This document shows, piece after piece, positions 16,435-26,271 of a DNA stretch of 64,000 nt (the stretch's first letter is position 1; each line of letters starts with the position of its first letter). The notes under the pieces were generated by a model. It worked only from the letters and a program-made list of their open reading frames with translations, did not search any database and was not told the DNA's origin. The position numbers were made by a program, and so were the translations under genes. The DNA lies in NCBI RefSeq assembly GCF_002855575.1, contig NZ_PKRQ01000005.1, forward strand, positions 62,001-126,000, read 5' to 3'. This DNA comes from Tabrizicola sp. TH137 (lineage in GTDB: Bacteria > Pseudomonadota > Alphaproteobacteria > Rhodobacterales > Rhodobacteraceae).

Positions 16435-17532
16435 TCATGCCTCCCGGATCGGGCGGGTGCCCGCGATGGACAGGCCATAGGCCTCCAGCCCGACCACGCG
16501 GGGGGCTGCCGAATTGGTGACCAGCGTGATCCTGGACAGGCCAAGCGCCGACAGGATCTGCGCGCCAAGCCCGTATTGGCGCAGGGTCTGGGGCGAATGT
16601 TCGCCGCCTTCGACCATCTTCATCGTGGTGTCGCGCAGCAGGACCACGACCCCCCGCCCTTCTGCCGCGATCAGGCGCATGGCCGCGGGCAGGTCGCCGC
16701 CGCCGCCGATGCCCAGCACATCTTCCAGCGGGTTCAGCGCATGGACGCGCACCAGCACCGGTTCGGCCCCGGTCAGATCGCCCTTGGTCAGGACGACATG
16801 TTCCGCCCCCTGCGTTTCATCGGAATAGACGCGCATCAGCCAATCGCCGCCATGGCTGGAGGTGACGGCCTTCACCGCCTTTTCGTTGACCAGATTGTCA
16901 TGCCGCCGCCGATAGGCGATCAGGTCCGAGATGGTGCCGATCTTCAGCCCGTGCTTCTGCGCGAAGGTGATGAGGTCGGGCAGCCGCGCCATGGTGCCGT
17001 CATCGTTCATGATCTCGCAGATCACGCCGGACGGGTTCAGCCCCGCCAGCCGTGCCACATCCACCGCCGCCTCGGTATGGCCGGCGCGCACCAGCACGCC
17101 GCCATCGCGGGCGCGGAGCGGGAAGATATGGCCCGGCGAGGCGATGTCCGCCGCGCCCTTCGTGGGGTCGATGGCGACCGACACGGTCCGGGCGCGGTCG
17201 GCGGCGGAGATGCCGGTGGCGATGCCCTCCACCGCCTCGATCGACAGGGTGAAGGCCGAGGAGTGGCGCGAGGAATTCTTGCGGTCCATCAGTTCCAGAC
17301 CGAGCTGATCCACCCGCGCGGCGGTCAGCGCAAGGCAGATGAGCCCGCGCCCATGCGTCGCCATGAAGTTGATCGCATTCGGCGTGCACATCTGCGCCGG
17401 GATCACAAGATCACCCTCATTCTCGCGATCCTCGTGATCGACAAGAATGAACATCCGCCCGTTGCGGGCATCCTCGATGATCTCCTCGACGGAGGAAATC
17501 GCATCCGAATAATCGGTCTTCGTCTCGCTCAT
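16435..17532 (-). CDS. ribB: 3,4-dihydroxy-2-butanone 4-phosphate synthase with degenerate GTP cyclohydrolase II-like domain
   Basis: A 365-residue two-domain protein. Residues 1-~205 are a complete DHBP synthase, with DHEDRENEGDL at 33-42, FMATHGRGLICLA and LVRAGHTEAAVD, making the four-carbon unit of riboflavin from ribulose 5-phosphate. The C-terminal part resembles GTP cyclohydrolase II but reads VHALNPLEDVLGIGGGGDL where the three zinc cysteines should be, so it cannot bind zinc normally. Another RibA is therefore expected in the genome. It precedes ribH by three bases. Confidence 0.93.
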   Translation of the reverse strand: MSETKTDYSDAISSVEEIIEDARNGRMFILVDHEDRENEGDLVIPAQMCTPNAINFMATHGRGLICLALTAARVDQLGLELMDRKNSSRHSSAFTLSIEAVEGIATGISAADRARTVSVAIDPTKGAADIASPGHIFPLRARDGGVLVRAGHTEAAVDVARLAGLNPSGVICEIMNDDGTMARLPDLITFAQKHGLKIGTISDLIAYRRRHDNLVNEKAVKAVTSSHGGDWLMRVYSDETQGAEHVVLTKGDLTGAEPVLVRVHALNPLEDVLGIGGGGDLPAAMRLIAAEGRGVVVLLRDTTMKMVEGGEHSPQTLRQYGLGAQILSALGLSRITLVTNSAAPRVVGLEAYGLSIAGTRPIREA

Positions 17533-17637
17533 GGTCAGGCGCTCCGGCAGCTCTTGCCAGCGGTCCTAGCGCGGCTTGCGCGCGAAGGCCAGAGCGGACC
17601 CGACGCACAGCCCCTGTGCGCCGACATGCGGGGGCTG

Positions 17638-18210
17638 TCAGGCGCCGAAATAGCGGTCGGCGGCGATCCAGCCCGCCAGACGCCCTGCCGCGCACCAGTC
17701 CCGCTCCAGCGCCGTCTCGCCCACGAGGATGACCCGGTCCCCCGGCACCTGCCCCAGGGCGGAGCGCAGCGCCAGGCCCGCCTCGCGCCAGCGACCCAGC
17801 AGATCGGGCGCCGGATGCACCGCCTCCAGCAGCGGGCCGCCCGCCCGGGCTGTGGCGGCCCGCGCCACATCTGCAACGGTCAGCGGGCGGATGGCCAGGG
17901 CCACCCGGCCGCAATCGGCAAGCGAGGCGAGTTTCGCGGCCCGGTCCGCAGGCAGGACAGACGCGGGCGCCAGCAGGCGCAGCGCATTGGAGGAAAAGAG
18001 AAAGGCCACCACGTCATGCCCCGTCGCCGCGCGGACCGAGGCATAGGTCCGGTAGTCAAGGCCCAGTTCCGCCGCCCGCTTCACCCGCAGCCGCACCACT
18101 TCCACCGGCAGCGTGGGCAGGAGCCGCTCGCGCGCCTGCTGCCAGCAATGCCGGCGCCATGTCTGGCCCGGTTCCGGTGACGGCCCGCCGTTATGGCCGA
18201 TCCACGTCAT
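17638..18210 (-). CDS. Conserved hypothetical protein with IGHNGGP motif
   Basis: About 190 residues from the internal ATG at 18210, giving MTWIGHNGGPSPEPG; a longer frame to 18267 would overlap ribE. The IGHNGGP motif recurs in short alphaproteobacterial and phage proteins of unknown role. The rest is Ala/Leu-rich with WQQARERLLPTLPVEVV and a helix-rich C-terminus; no catalytic motif is evident. It sits between ribE and ribB on the same strand and is likely cotranscribed, but a link to riboflavin is only positional. Confidence 0.7.
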   Translation of the reverse strand: MTWIGHNGGPSPEPGQTWRRHCWQQARERLLPTLPVEVVRLRVKRAAELGLDYRTYASVRAATGHDVVAFLFSSNALRLLAPASVLPADRAAKLASLADCGRVALAIRPLTVADVARAATARAGGPLLEAVHPAPDLLGRWREAGLALRSALGQVPGDRVILVGETALERDWCAAGRLAGWIAADRYFGA

Positions 18211-18235
18211 CCGGTCCGCCCCGTCACTAGTCCCG

Positions 18236-18835
18236 TCATTGGCCCCATTCCCGCAGCCGCGCGACATAGCGCGCCATCGTATCCACTTCGAGATTGACGC
18301 GATCCCCCAGCTTCACCTCGCCCCAGGTCGTCGCCTTCTGGGTGTGGGGGATGAAGTTGATGCCGAACTCCACCCCCTCCACCTCGTTCACCGTCAGCGA
18401 GGTGCCGTTCAGCGCGACCGATCCCTTCGGCGCGATGAAGCCGGCCAGCGCATGGGGCGTGCGGAAGGTCACGCGCAGCGAATCCCCCTCGGGGCGCAGA
18501 CCCACCACCTCGGCCAGCCCGTCCACATGGCCCGAAACGATATGCCCGCCCAGTTCATCGCCCACCTTCAGCGCGCGTTCCAGGTTGATCCGCTTGCCCG
18601 GCGCCCAGCCGTCGAGATTGGTCTTCGACAGGCTTTCGGCGCTGATTTCCACGTCGAACCAGTTGCGCGGGCTGGTTCCCAGCGCGATCACCGTCAGGCA
18701 GACGCCATCGCAGGCGATGGAGGCGCCGATGTCGATGCCGCCCACGTCATAGCCTGTGCCGATGCGGGCGCGCAGATCGCCGCGCCGTTCCGTCTCCAGC
18801 ACCTCGCCGATATCCGTGACGATCCCGGTGAACAT
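18236..18835 (-). CDS. ribE: Riboflavin synthase, alpha chain
   Basis: A 199-residue enzyme built of two similar halves, dismutating two lumazines into riboflavin. The start MFTGIVTDIGEV is diagnostic, the first-half active site contains CDGVCLTV, and the second half begins GGHIVSGHVDG and includes LNGTSLTVN. It is the first gene of the minus-strand riboflavin block and is divergent from the capsule gene kpsS across 171 bases. No FMN riboswitch was seen in that gap. Confidence 0.96.
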   Translation of the reverse strand: MFTGIVTDIGEVLETERRGDLRARIGTGYDVGGIDIGASIACDGVCLTVIALGTSPRNWFDVEISAESLSKTNLDGWAPGKRINLERALKVGDELGGHIVSGHVDGLAEVVGLRPEGDSLRVTFRTPHALAGFIAPKGSVALNGTSLTVNEVEGVEFGINFIPHTQKATTWGEVKLGDRVNLEVDTMARYVARLREWGQ

Positions 18836-19006
18836 CCCGCCTCTCCTTCATCCGCTTCCGCCCAAGACCTAGCCCCGCGGGCCGCCTTCGGCAATGCATC
18901 GCGCGTCGCCCTAATTCTGCCCTTCTCCATCGTCATGCTGGCCCTTGTAACAAGTAACCCCTATCTTTCCCCAACCCCGTCAGGGGCAGGAAAGGAGGCC
19001 CGTCCC

Positions 19007-20308
19007 GTGGGGCGCCAGATGCGAGTATCCGGCCAAGGCCGCAGCTTCCTTTTTCTTCAGGGTCCGCATGGGCCGTTCTTTCATCGGCTGGGGCAGATGC
19101 TCCGGGCGGCGGGGGCGCAGGTGCATCGCGTGGGCTTCAACCGCGGGGATCAGGCCTTCTGGCCGGACCGCGCCAGTTTCATCGCCTTCCGCGACCCGCT
19201 GGAGGGCTGGCCCGCCCGGCTGGACGCCCTAATCAACGGTCTGGGCATCACCGACATCGTGCTTTACGGCGACACCCGTCCCGTCCATGCCGCCGCCGTG
19301 GCCGCCGCACATAGCCATGGCCTGACGCTGCATGTCTTCGAGGAAGGCTATCTCCGTCCCTATTGGGTGACCTATGAACGCGGCGGATCGAACGGCAATT
19401 CGCGCCTGATGCGGCTGTCGATCGACGACATGCGCGCCGCCCTGGTGCGTTCGCCCTCTGACCAGCCAGAGGCCCCCACCTCCTGGGGCGACATGCGCCA
19501 GCATATCTTCTGGGGCGCGCTCTATCACTGGTTCGTCTTCATCGGCGCGCGGGCCTATCCGGGCTATCGCCCGCACCGCGCCCTGAGCGTCTGGCAGGAG
19601 GCCAAGCTGCACCTGCGCCGCCTTGTGCTGCAACCGCTGCACCGCTGGGAGCGGATGCTGCGCACCCTGCTGATCCGCCAGTCCGGCCATCCGCTGCATC
19701 TGGTGCTGCTGCAACTGGAACATGATGCCAGCTTCCGGACCCATTCCCCGTTCCAGTCGATGACCGAATTCCTTGCCATCGTGATGGAAGGTTTCGCCAC
19801 CGGGGCGCCGCAGCATCACCATCTGGTGTTCAAGGCGCATCCACTTGAGGATGGGCGCGTGCCGCTGCGCCGCGAAATCCGCCGCCTGGCCCGGCAGCAT
19901 GGCGTGCAGGACCGCGTGCATTACATTCCGGGTGGCAAGCTGGGCCAGCTTCTGAACCTTGCCCGCTCGGCCGTCACGGTGAATTCCACGGCGGGCCAGC
20001 AGGTGCTGTGGCGCGGCCTGCCGCTGCGCACCTTTGGTGCCGCCGTCTTTGCCAAGCCGGAATTCGTCTCATCCCAGCCCCTGGCCGATTTCTTCGCCGC
20101 CCCCACCCGGCCGGACCTGCGGGCCTATCGCGATTACCGCCGCTATCTGCTGGAAACCTCGCAGGTTCCGGGCGGTTTCTATTCGGCGCGCGGGCGGCGG
20201 GAACTGCTGCGGCAGGTGACCGACATGATGCTTTCGCCCGACGATCCCTATGATGCCCTGCGTCTGGGAAACGCGGCGCATCGGCAACAGTTGCACCCTG
20301 TGGGATGA
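19007..20308 (+). CDS. kpsS: Capsule polysaccharide Kdo transferase KpsS
   Basis: A 433-residue cytoplasmic glycosyltransferase of the KpsS/LipB group, which begins the poly-Kdo linker on phosphatidylglycerol for group 2 capsules. Characteristic pieces are FLFLQGPHGPFFHRLG, DIVLYGDTRPVH, FEEGYLRPYWVT, FKAHPLEDGR and VNSTAGQQVL. The GTG at 19007 is chosen because AGGAGG (18993-18998) lies eight bases upstream; ATG 19019 is the alternative. The open frame continues far upstream but that part is antisense to ribE. An OPX gene and kpsC follow. Confidence 0.9.
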   Translation: MGRQMRVSGQGRSFLFLQGPHGPFFHRLGQMLRAAGAQVHRVGFNRGDQAFWPDRASFIAFRDPLEGWPARLDALINGLGITDIVLYGDTRPVHAAAVAAAHSHGLTLHVFEEGYLRPYWVTYERGGSNGNSRLMRLSIDDMRAALVRSPSDQPEAPTSWGDMRQHIFWGALYHWFVFIGARAYPGYRPHRALSVWQEAKLHLRRLVLQPLHRWERMLRTLLIRQSGHPLHLVLLQLEHDASFRTHSPFQSMTEFLAIVMEGFATGAPQHHHLVFKAHPLEDGRVPLRREIRRLARQHGVQDRVHYIPGGKLGQLLNLARSAVTVNSTAGQQVLWRGLPLRTFGAAVFAKPEFVSSQPLADFFAAPTRPDLRAYRDYRRYLLETSQVPGGFYSARGRRELLRQVTDMMLSPDDPYDALRLGNAAHRQQLHPVG

Positions 20309-20398
20309 CGCGCGCAGAAGGTGTTTGGCAAATCGGCCTGTCTTCCTGTAGGGTTACCGTCAAAACTTGAGGCAAACTCCACTTAAGGAGCCCGAGCA

Positions 20399-21538
20399 GT
20401 GAAAATGACGGTTTATGACGGGGCCCGCGCCGCGGCCCTTTGTGTTCTTGTTGCCGCAGTTGCGGGCTGCGGTCTGCCGCGCAGCGGCCCGAACAAGAGC
20501 GAGATTTTCGCAGGCTCTGTCCTGCGGGAAGGCGATGCCTTTGTCGTGACGGTCAACAGCCGTGTCGCGCAGGCCACCGCCGTCACCCCGGCGCTGGGCT
20601 TCTCGTCCAGTTTCCTGAGCGCGGGGCGCGTCGGATCGGATACCATCGCCGCAGGCGACAGGCTTTCCGTCACGGTCTATGAAAACGTGAAGGATGACCC
20701 GCTTCTGGGCAATACGGGGCAGCGTCTTTCGCAGCTCAATGAATTGCAGGTGGATGGCGACGGCTTCATCTTCATCCCCTATGCGGGCCGCATCCGCGCC
20801 GCCGGGGCCTCGCCCGAGGAATTGCGCAACGAGATCGCGACCAAGCTGGACCCGCAGACGCCGGACCCGCAGGTCATCGTGCAGCGCGTTGCTGGTGACG
20901 GTTCTACCGTCACCATCTCGGGCGCGGCAGGGTCGCAGGGGGTCTATCCGATCGAACGGCCCACGCGCACGCTTTCGGCCATGGTGGCGCGGGCGGGCGG
21001 TGTGTCCATCGACCCGGAAACCGCCATCGTGCGGGTGACCCGCAACGGCCATACCGGCAAGGTCTGGCTGCTCGACCTTTACGAGGACCCGCGCCTCGAC
21101 ATCGCCTTGCGGGCGGGCGATCATATCGTGATCGAAGAGGACACCCGCGCCTTCGTCGCCATGGGCGCGACCGGGGCGCAGAGCCGCGTGCCCTTCGAGA
21201 CGCAGAACCTGTCTGCCATCGAGGCCCTGGCGATTGTCGGCGGGCTGAACACCAACCTTGCCGATCCGACCGGCGTCTTCGTGCTGCGCAACGAGGCGGC
21301 GGAGGTGGCCAATGTCGTGCTGGGCCGCGAGGATCTGGTCGGGGCGCAGCGGATGATCTACGTGCTCGACCTCACCCAGCCCACGGGCATGTTCGAGGCG
21401 CGCGATTTCCTGATCCGCGACGGCGACACCGTCTATGTGACCGAAGCGCCCTATGTGCAGTGGCAGAAGACCATCGGCGCCCTCACCGGGGCCGCGGGGG
21501 CCGCGGATTCGCTTGCCAGCGCGACCGGGGCGAACTGA
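20399..21538 (+). CDS. Capsule polysaccharide export (OPX/Wza-KpsD-type) lipoprotein
   Basis: A 379-residue protein spanning periplasm and outer membrane for polysaccharide export. The N-terminus carries a lipoprotein signal ending VAAVAGC (Cys ~24), followed by a Poly_export domain (DTIAAGDRLSVTVYENVKDDPLLG, GRIRAAGASPEELRNEI) and SLBB-like repeats (ISGAAGSQGVYPI..., MGATGAQSRVPF...). GTG 20399 has AAGGAG at 20385-20390 upstream; ATG 20405 is second choice. It sits between kpsS and kpsC, as in BexD/CtrA-type capsule loci. Confidence 0.9.
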   Translation: MKMTVYDGARAAALCVLVAAVAGCGLPRSGPNKSEIFAGSVLREGDAFVVTVNSRVAQATAVTPALGFSSSFLSAGRVGSDTIAAGDRLSVTVYENVKDDPLLGNTGQRLSQLNELQVDGDGFIFIPYAGRIRAAGASPEELRNEIATKLDPQTPDPQVIVQRVAGDGSTVTISGAAGSQGVYPIERPTRTLSAMVARAGGVSIDPETAIVRVTRNGHTGKVWLLDLYEDPRLDIALRAGDHIVIEEDTRAFVAMGATGAQSRVPFETQNLSAIEALAIVGGLNTNLADPTGVFVLRNEAAEVANVVLGREDLVGAQRMIYVLDLTQPTGMFEARDFLIRDGDTVYVTEAPYVQWQKTIGALTGAAGAADSLASATGAN

Positions 21539-21545
21539 CGCGGCC

Positions 21546-23603
21546 ATGCCGGATCAGACCGACAGCACCGCCGGGGCCATTCCCCGGCGGTTGCGTTTCC
21601 TGAATGGCGGTTTTCTGAACCGCGATCTGCGGCGCATCCTGGCCGCCGCAGGTCACGAACTGCGCCCCGGTTTGCCCCGTCCCGGCGAAGGGGTGGTCGT
21701 CTGGGGCCGGTCCCCCGTAGCGTGGCGCGGCGAAAGGGCGGCGGCCCGTGCGGGCGCGCCGCTGATCCGGGTGGAGGACGCCTTTCTCCGCTCGCTCCGT
21801 CCCGGGCGTCAGGGCGGGCGCGGGAATGGCCCGCTGGGCCTGCTGGTCGATCCGGTCGGGGTGCATTTCGACGGCAGTTGCCCGTCGCTGATCGAGCGGA
21901 TCATCGCCACCGATGGCTTGGACGATTCGAACCTGTTGATGCGGGCAAGGGACGGAATTGCCCGTCTGATCGCCAGTGACTTGTCAAAATACAATATTCA
22001 CGATCCAGACCTGCCTGCGCCCGCCGCAGGCTATGTGCTGCTGGTGGACCAGACTCGCGGCGATGCGTCGATCCGGTATTCCGGGGCCTCGGAGGCCAGC
22101 TTTCCGGCGATGCTTGCCATGGCGCGCGAGGAACATCCGACCGCGCGCATCCTGATCAAGACCCATCCCGAAACGCAGGCAGGCCTGCGCCCCGGGCATT
22201 TCGACCCCGCCAGCCTTCCGCCCGGCGTGACGCTGTTCTTTGATCCCGTCTCGCCCTGGAAGCTGCTGGACGGGGCCATCGCCGTCTATACCGTGTCGTC
22301 GCAGATGGGGTTCGAGGCGATCCTTGCGGGTCATCGCCCCCGCGTCTTCGGCCAGCCCTTCTATGCGGGCTGGGGGCTGAGCAGCGATGAACAGGCGCTC
22401 CCGCGGCGCAGGCGCAGCCTGACCAAGGCGCAGCTCTTCGCCGCCGCGATGATCCTTGCGCCGACATGGCATGATCCCTGCCGGGATCGCCTGTGCAGTT
22501 TCGAGGAGGCCGTCGATCAGCTTGAGGCAGATGTGCGGGCATGGCGGGCCGACCGTCACGGGCATGTCGCGCTGAACATGCGGCTGTGGAAGCGCCGCCC
22601 CCTACAGCAGGTCTTCGGGCGGGAGCGCCCGGTGATCTTTGCGACATCAGCCGAAGAGGCGCAGACCATAGCCGAACGCAGCGGCCGCCGCCTGATCGCC
22701 TGGGGGGCCGCGCCGCCCGATCTGCCCGGGCTGATCCGGGTCGAGGATGGCTTTCTGCGGTCGCGCGGGCTGGGGGCCGATCTGATCCCCCCCCTGTCGC
22801 TGGTGACCGATGACCTGGGGCTCTATTTCGATCCGACCCGCGACAGCCGACTCGAGCGGATGATCCTCGCGCCCCTGCCCCCCGGCGGCGCAGCGCGGGC
22901 GGAGCGGCTGATTGCCCGCCTCACGGCGCTGAACCTGTCGAAATACAATCTGCCCGCCGCGCCGCTGCCCGATCTGCCGCAAGGCCGCCGCCTGCTTGTG
23001 CCGGGCCAGGTGGAGGATGACGCCTCGATCCGCCTCGGTGCCGGAGAGACCCGCACGAACCGCGCCCTGCTGGAGGCCGTCCGCAGGGCCAATCCGGATG
23101 CGGTGATCCTTTACAAGCCGCACCCGGACGTGGAGGCAGGGCTGCGCCCCGGGGCGATCCCTGCCGATGAACTGGCCGGTCTGGCCGATATGACCCTCCT
23201 CCACGCCGATCCCATCGCCCTGATTGCCGCCTGTGATGAGGTCTGGACGATCACCTCGACCCTTGGCTTCGAGGCGCTCTTGCGGGGCAAGCCCGTCACC
23301 ACGCTGGGCGCGCCCTTCTATGCCGGTTGGGGGCTGACCCGCGACCTTGGCCCGGTTCCACCGCGCCGCCTGCGCCGCCCGGATGGCAGCCTGCAACCGC
23401 GCCCGACGCTGGCGGCGCTGGTCCATGCGGCGCTGATCGCCTATCCGCGCTATTTCGACCCGGTCACCCGTCGCCCCTGCCCGCCCGAAGTGGCGCTGGA
23501 CCGGCTCGCCCATGGCCCGATCCCGCATCCCGGCCGCGCCAACCGCCTGCTGGCCAAGCTGCAAGGTGCCCTTGCCGGCCATGCCCATCTGTGGCGGCGC
23601 TGA
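21546..23603 (+). CDS. kpsC: Capsule polysaccharide Kdo transferase KpsC (two-domain)
   Basis: A 685-residue protein with two tandem copies of related glycosyltransferase modules, visible as repeated motifs: LIRVEDAFLRSLRPGR and LIRVEDGFLRSRGLGA, SDLSKYNI and LNLSKYNL, LIKTHPETQAGLRPG and LYKPHPDVEAGLRPG, FGQPFYAGWGLS and LGAPFYAGWGLT. KpsC extends the poly-Kdo linker after KpsS. ATG 21546 starts eight bases after the OPX gene. The ABC transporter (KpsMT) and repeat-unit enzymes are not in this window. Confidence 0.93.
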   Translation: MPDQTDSTAGAIPRRLRFLNGGFLNRDLRRILAAAGHELRPGLPRPGEGVVVWGRSPVAWRGERAAARAGAPLIRVEDAFLRSLRPGRQGGRGNGPLGLLVDPVGVHFDGSCPSLIERIIATDGLDDSNLLMRARDGIARLIASDLSKYNIHDPDLPAPAAGYVLLVDQTRGDASIRYSGASEASFPAMLAMAREEHPTARILIKTHPETQAGLRPGHFDPASLPPGVTLFFDPVSPWKLLDGAIAVYTVSSQMGFEAILAGHRPRVFGQPFYAGWGLSSDEQALPRRRRSLTKAQLFAAAMILAPTWHDPCRDRLCSFEEAVDQLEADVRAWRADRHGHVALNMRLWKRRPLQQVFGRERPVIFATSAEEAQTIAERSGRRLIAWGAAPPDLPGLIRVEDGFLRSRGLGADLIPPLSLVTDDLGLYFDPTRDSRLERMILAPLPPGGAARAERLIARLTALNLSKYNLPAAPLPDLPQGRRLLVPGQVEDDASIRLGAGETRTNRALLEAVRRANPDAVILYKPHPDVEAGLRPGAIPADELAGLADMTLLHADPIALIAACDEVWTITSTLGFEALLRGKPVTTLGAPFYAGWGLTRDLGPVPPRRLRRPDGSLQPRPTLAALVHAALIAYPRYFDPVTRRPCPPEVALDRLAHGPIPHPGRANRLLAKLQGALAGHAHLWRR

Positions 23604-23612
23604 AGACCAGCC

Positions 23613-24110
23613 TCAGTAGATGTAGCGGATCTGATCCATCCACAGCCGTTCCGTGCGCCGCAGGCCCTGCCCGATCTGATCCATGCCCGACAGATCCAGC
23701 ACCCCGCGCCGCTGCATCAGCGCGGCATGGCGGGCGAAGAGATCCGCAATCGTCGCGCGCAGCCGCCGCCCCTTGTCCGTCAGCTTGACCCGCACGGATC
23801 GCCGATCCACCTCGGACCGCTGATGGTGCATATAGCCCGCCTCGACCAGTTTCTTCAGATTGTAGCTGACATTCGACCCCTGATAGAAGCCGCGCGACTT
23901 CAATTCCCCCGCGCTCACCTCATTCTCGCCGATATTGAACAGCAACAGGCCCTGCACCGGGTTTACCTCGGCAATGCCAAGCCGTTCGAACTCATCCTTG
24001 ATCACGTCGAGCAGCAGGCGATGCAGCCGCTCCACCAGCCCGAGCATGTCAAGATAGCCAACAAGGAAGGCCCGATCCGACCCGTCCAGCACCGTTTCCT
24101 GCACCGTCAT
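23613..24110 (-). CDS. ldtR: MarR/LdtR-like winged-helix regulator
   Basis: A 165-residue winged-helix protein. The segment VNPVQGLLLFNIGENEVSAGELKSRGFYQGSNVSYNLKKL... with a DRRSVRVKLTDKGR wing matches the LdtR group of MarR regulators, known in Rhizobiales to control an L,D-transpeptidase and cell-wall stress response. The start at 24110 is favoured by GGAGGG seven bases upstream over a GTG at 24134. It is convergent with kpsC (nine bases apart). The LdtR name is by resemblance. Confidence 0.8.
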   Translation of the reverse strand: MTVQETVLDGSDRAFLVGYLDMLGLVERLHRLLLDVIKDEFERLGIAEVNPVQGLLLFNIGENEVSAGELKSRGFYQGSNVSYNLKKLVEAGYMHHQRSEVDRRSVRVKLTDKGRRLRATIADLFARHAALMQRRGVLDLSGMDQIGQGLRRTERLWMDQIRYIY

Positions 24111-24179
24111 CGCAACCCTCCGCAACGCTGTCACGGAAGGGAGATTCGCGCGAAAATCCCAATATCCGGTAAAGCGGCC

Positions 24180-24455
24180 TCAGCCCTGCGCCGTCAGCCG
24201 CGCCCGCGCATAGGCCGCGATCTCATCCAGCAGGGCCGCGATCCGCGCGGGCGGGCGGGCCTGCCCGAAGATCCAGGCCATCAGGTCCTGATCATTCTCG
24301 GCGAGGAGAAGCTCATAGGTCGCAAGCCGCCCCTCATCCAGCGTTGCCAGATGCGCATCGGCCCAGGGGCCGAGGATGAGGTCCATCTCCTTGGTCCCCC
24401 GCCGCCAGCTCCGCATCGCCATCCGTTTCAGGCGTGCCTCCGCCGTCTCTGTCAT
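24180..24455 (-). CDS. sdhE: FAD assembly factor SdhE
   Basis: A 91-residue helical protein that promotes covalent FAD attachment to SdhA of succinate dehydrogenase. The signature RMAMRSWRRGTKEMDLILG, with RR and ExD, is clear, and WIFGQARPP follows. The internal ATG at 24455 (MTETAEARLKR) is preferred; the frame extends to 24494. It is divergent from the aminotransferase gene at 24539. Confidence 0.92.
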   Translation of the reverse strand: MTETAEARLKRMAMRSWRRGTKEMDLILGPWADAHLATLDEGRLATYELLLAENDQDLMAWIFGQARPPARIAALLDEIAAYARARLTAQG

Positions 24456-24499
24456 CTGCCGCCTCGATCCAGCTTGAACCGCCATCCCCCGCACCCTAA

Positions 24500-25741
<1,242 letters not shown>

Positions 25742-25753
25742 GGAAGGCACGGG

Positions 25754-26170
25754 ATGCCGGGCGATCTGCCGGATTACTATTTCCGCATCCGCGACAACGG
25801 CGCCGTGCTGTTCAAGGTGGATACCGAGAACCGCCAGCGCCGCATCGAACTTGACGAGATCGCGACGATCAACCTGAAGAACGGCAATGTCCGGCCGCAT
25901 GGTGACCATGTGCTGACGGCTGAGGAGCGCGCGCTGATCAAGGACTGGATCGCCGCGCGGAGTGCCGAACTTGCCCGCCGCGACATCGACGACATCCGCC
26001 GCGCCGTGGATCACCTGAACCTGACGGCGCATTGGGCGCAGTCGCGGGCGACGGAAGAGCAGCTGGAAGAGGTGACCGACGATCTGCTTCTGGCCATGCA
26101 TGACCTGCGCACCGTGCTGATCCGGCGCAAGGCCGACCGTCTGGCGAAAGGCGCGAAGGCGGCCGAGTGA
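25754..26170 (+). CDS. Conserved hypothetical protein downstream of the aminotransferase
   Basis: A 138-residue soluble protein. It opens MPGDLPDYYFRIRDNGAVLFKVDTENRQRR, then ATINLKNGNVRPHG and ALIKDWIAARSAELARRDIDDIRRAVDHLNL; the second half is predicted helical and charged. I recognise no domain, though it has the look of a family conserved among Rhodobacterales. It follows the aminotransferase gene in the same direction with 12 bases between and is probably cotranscribed. A TAGG-type tandem repeat begins eight bases after its stop. Confidence 0.75.
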   Translation: MPGDLPDYYFRIRDNGAVLFKVDTENRQRRIELDEIATINLKNGNVRPHGDHVLTAEERALIKDWIAARSAELARRDIDDIRRAVDHLNLTAHWAQSRATEEQLEEVTDDLLLAMHDLRTVLIRRKADRLAKGAKAAE

Positions 26171-26177
26171 CGGCAGG

Positions 26178-26271
26178 TAGGGCGGGGGTCTCCCCGCCTC
26201 TGGCCACAAAACGTTGGGCGGGGTTCACCCCGCCTCTGGCCCGCAAAACGTAGGGCGGAGTTCACCCCGCC
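26178..26271 (+). repeat. Tandem TAGGGCGGGG hairpin repeat (2.6 copies)
   Basis: Units at 26178-26213 (36 bases), 26214-26250 (37) and a partial one at 26251-26271 share TAGGGCGGGGTTCACCCCGCC followed in full copies by CTCTGGCC..CAAAACG. Each forms a GGCGGGG/CCCCGCC hairpin. The last copy contains the stop codon of the MATE gene (TCA at 26262-26264). Confidence 0.9.

Noticed and set aside
18836-19006. FMN riboswitch upstream of ribE
   Set aside because: None of the conserved RFN box segments could be found in the 171-base gap.
26178-26271. Repeats spaced at about 37 bases, looking at first like a CRISPR array
   Set aside because: The units abut with no unique spacers, each unit is itself a hairpin, and no cas gene is near.
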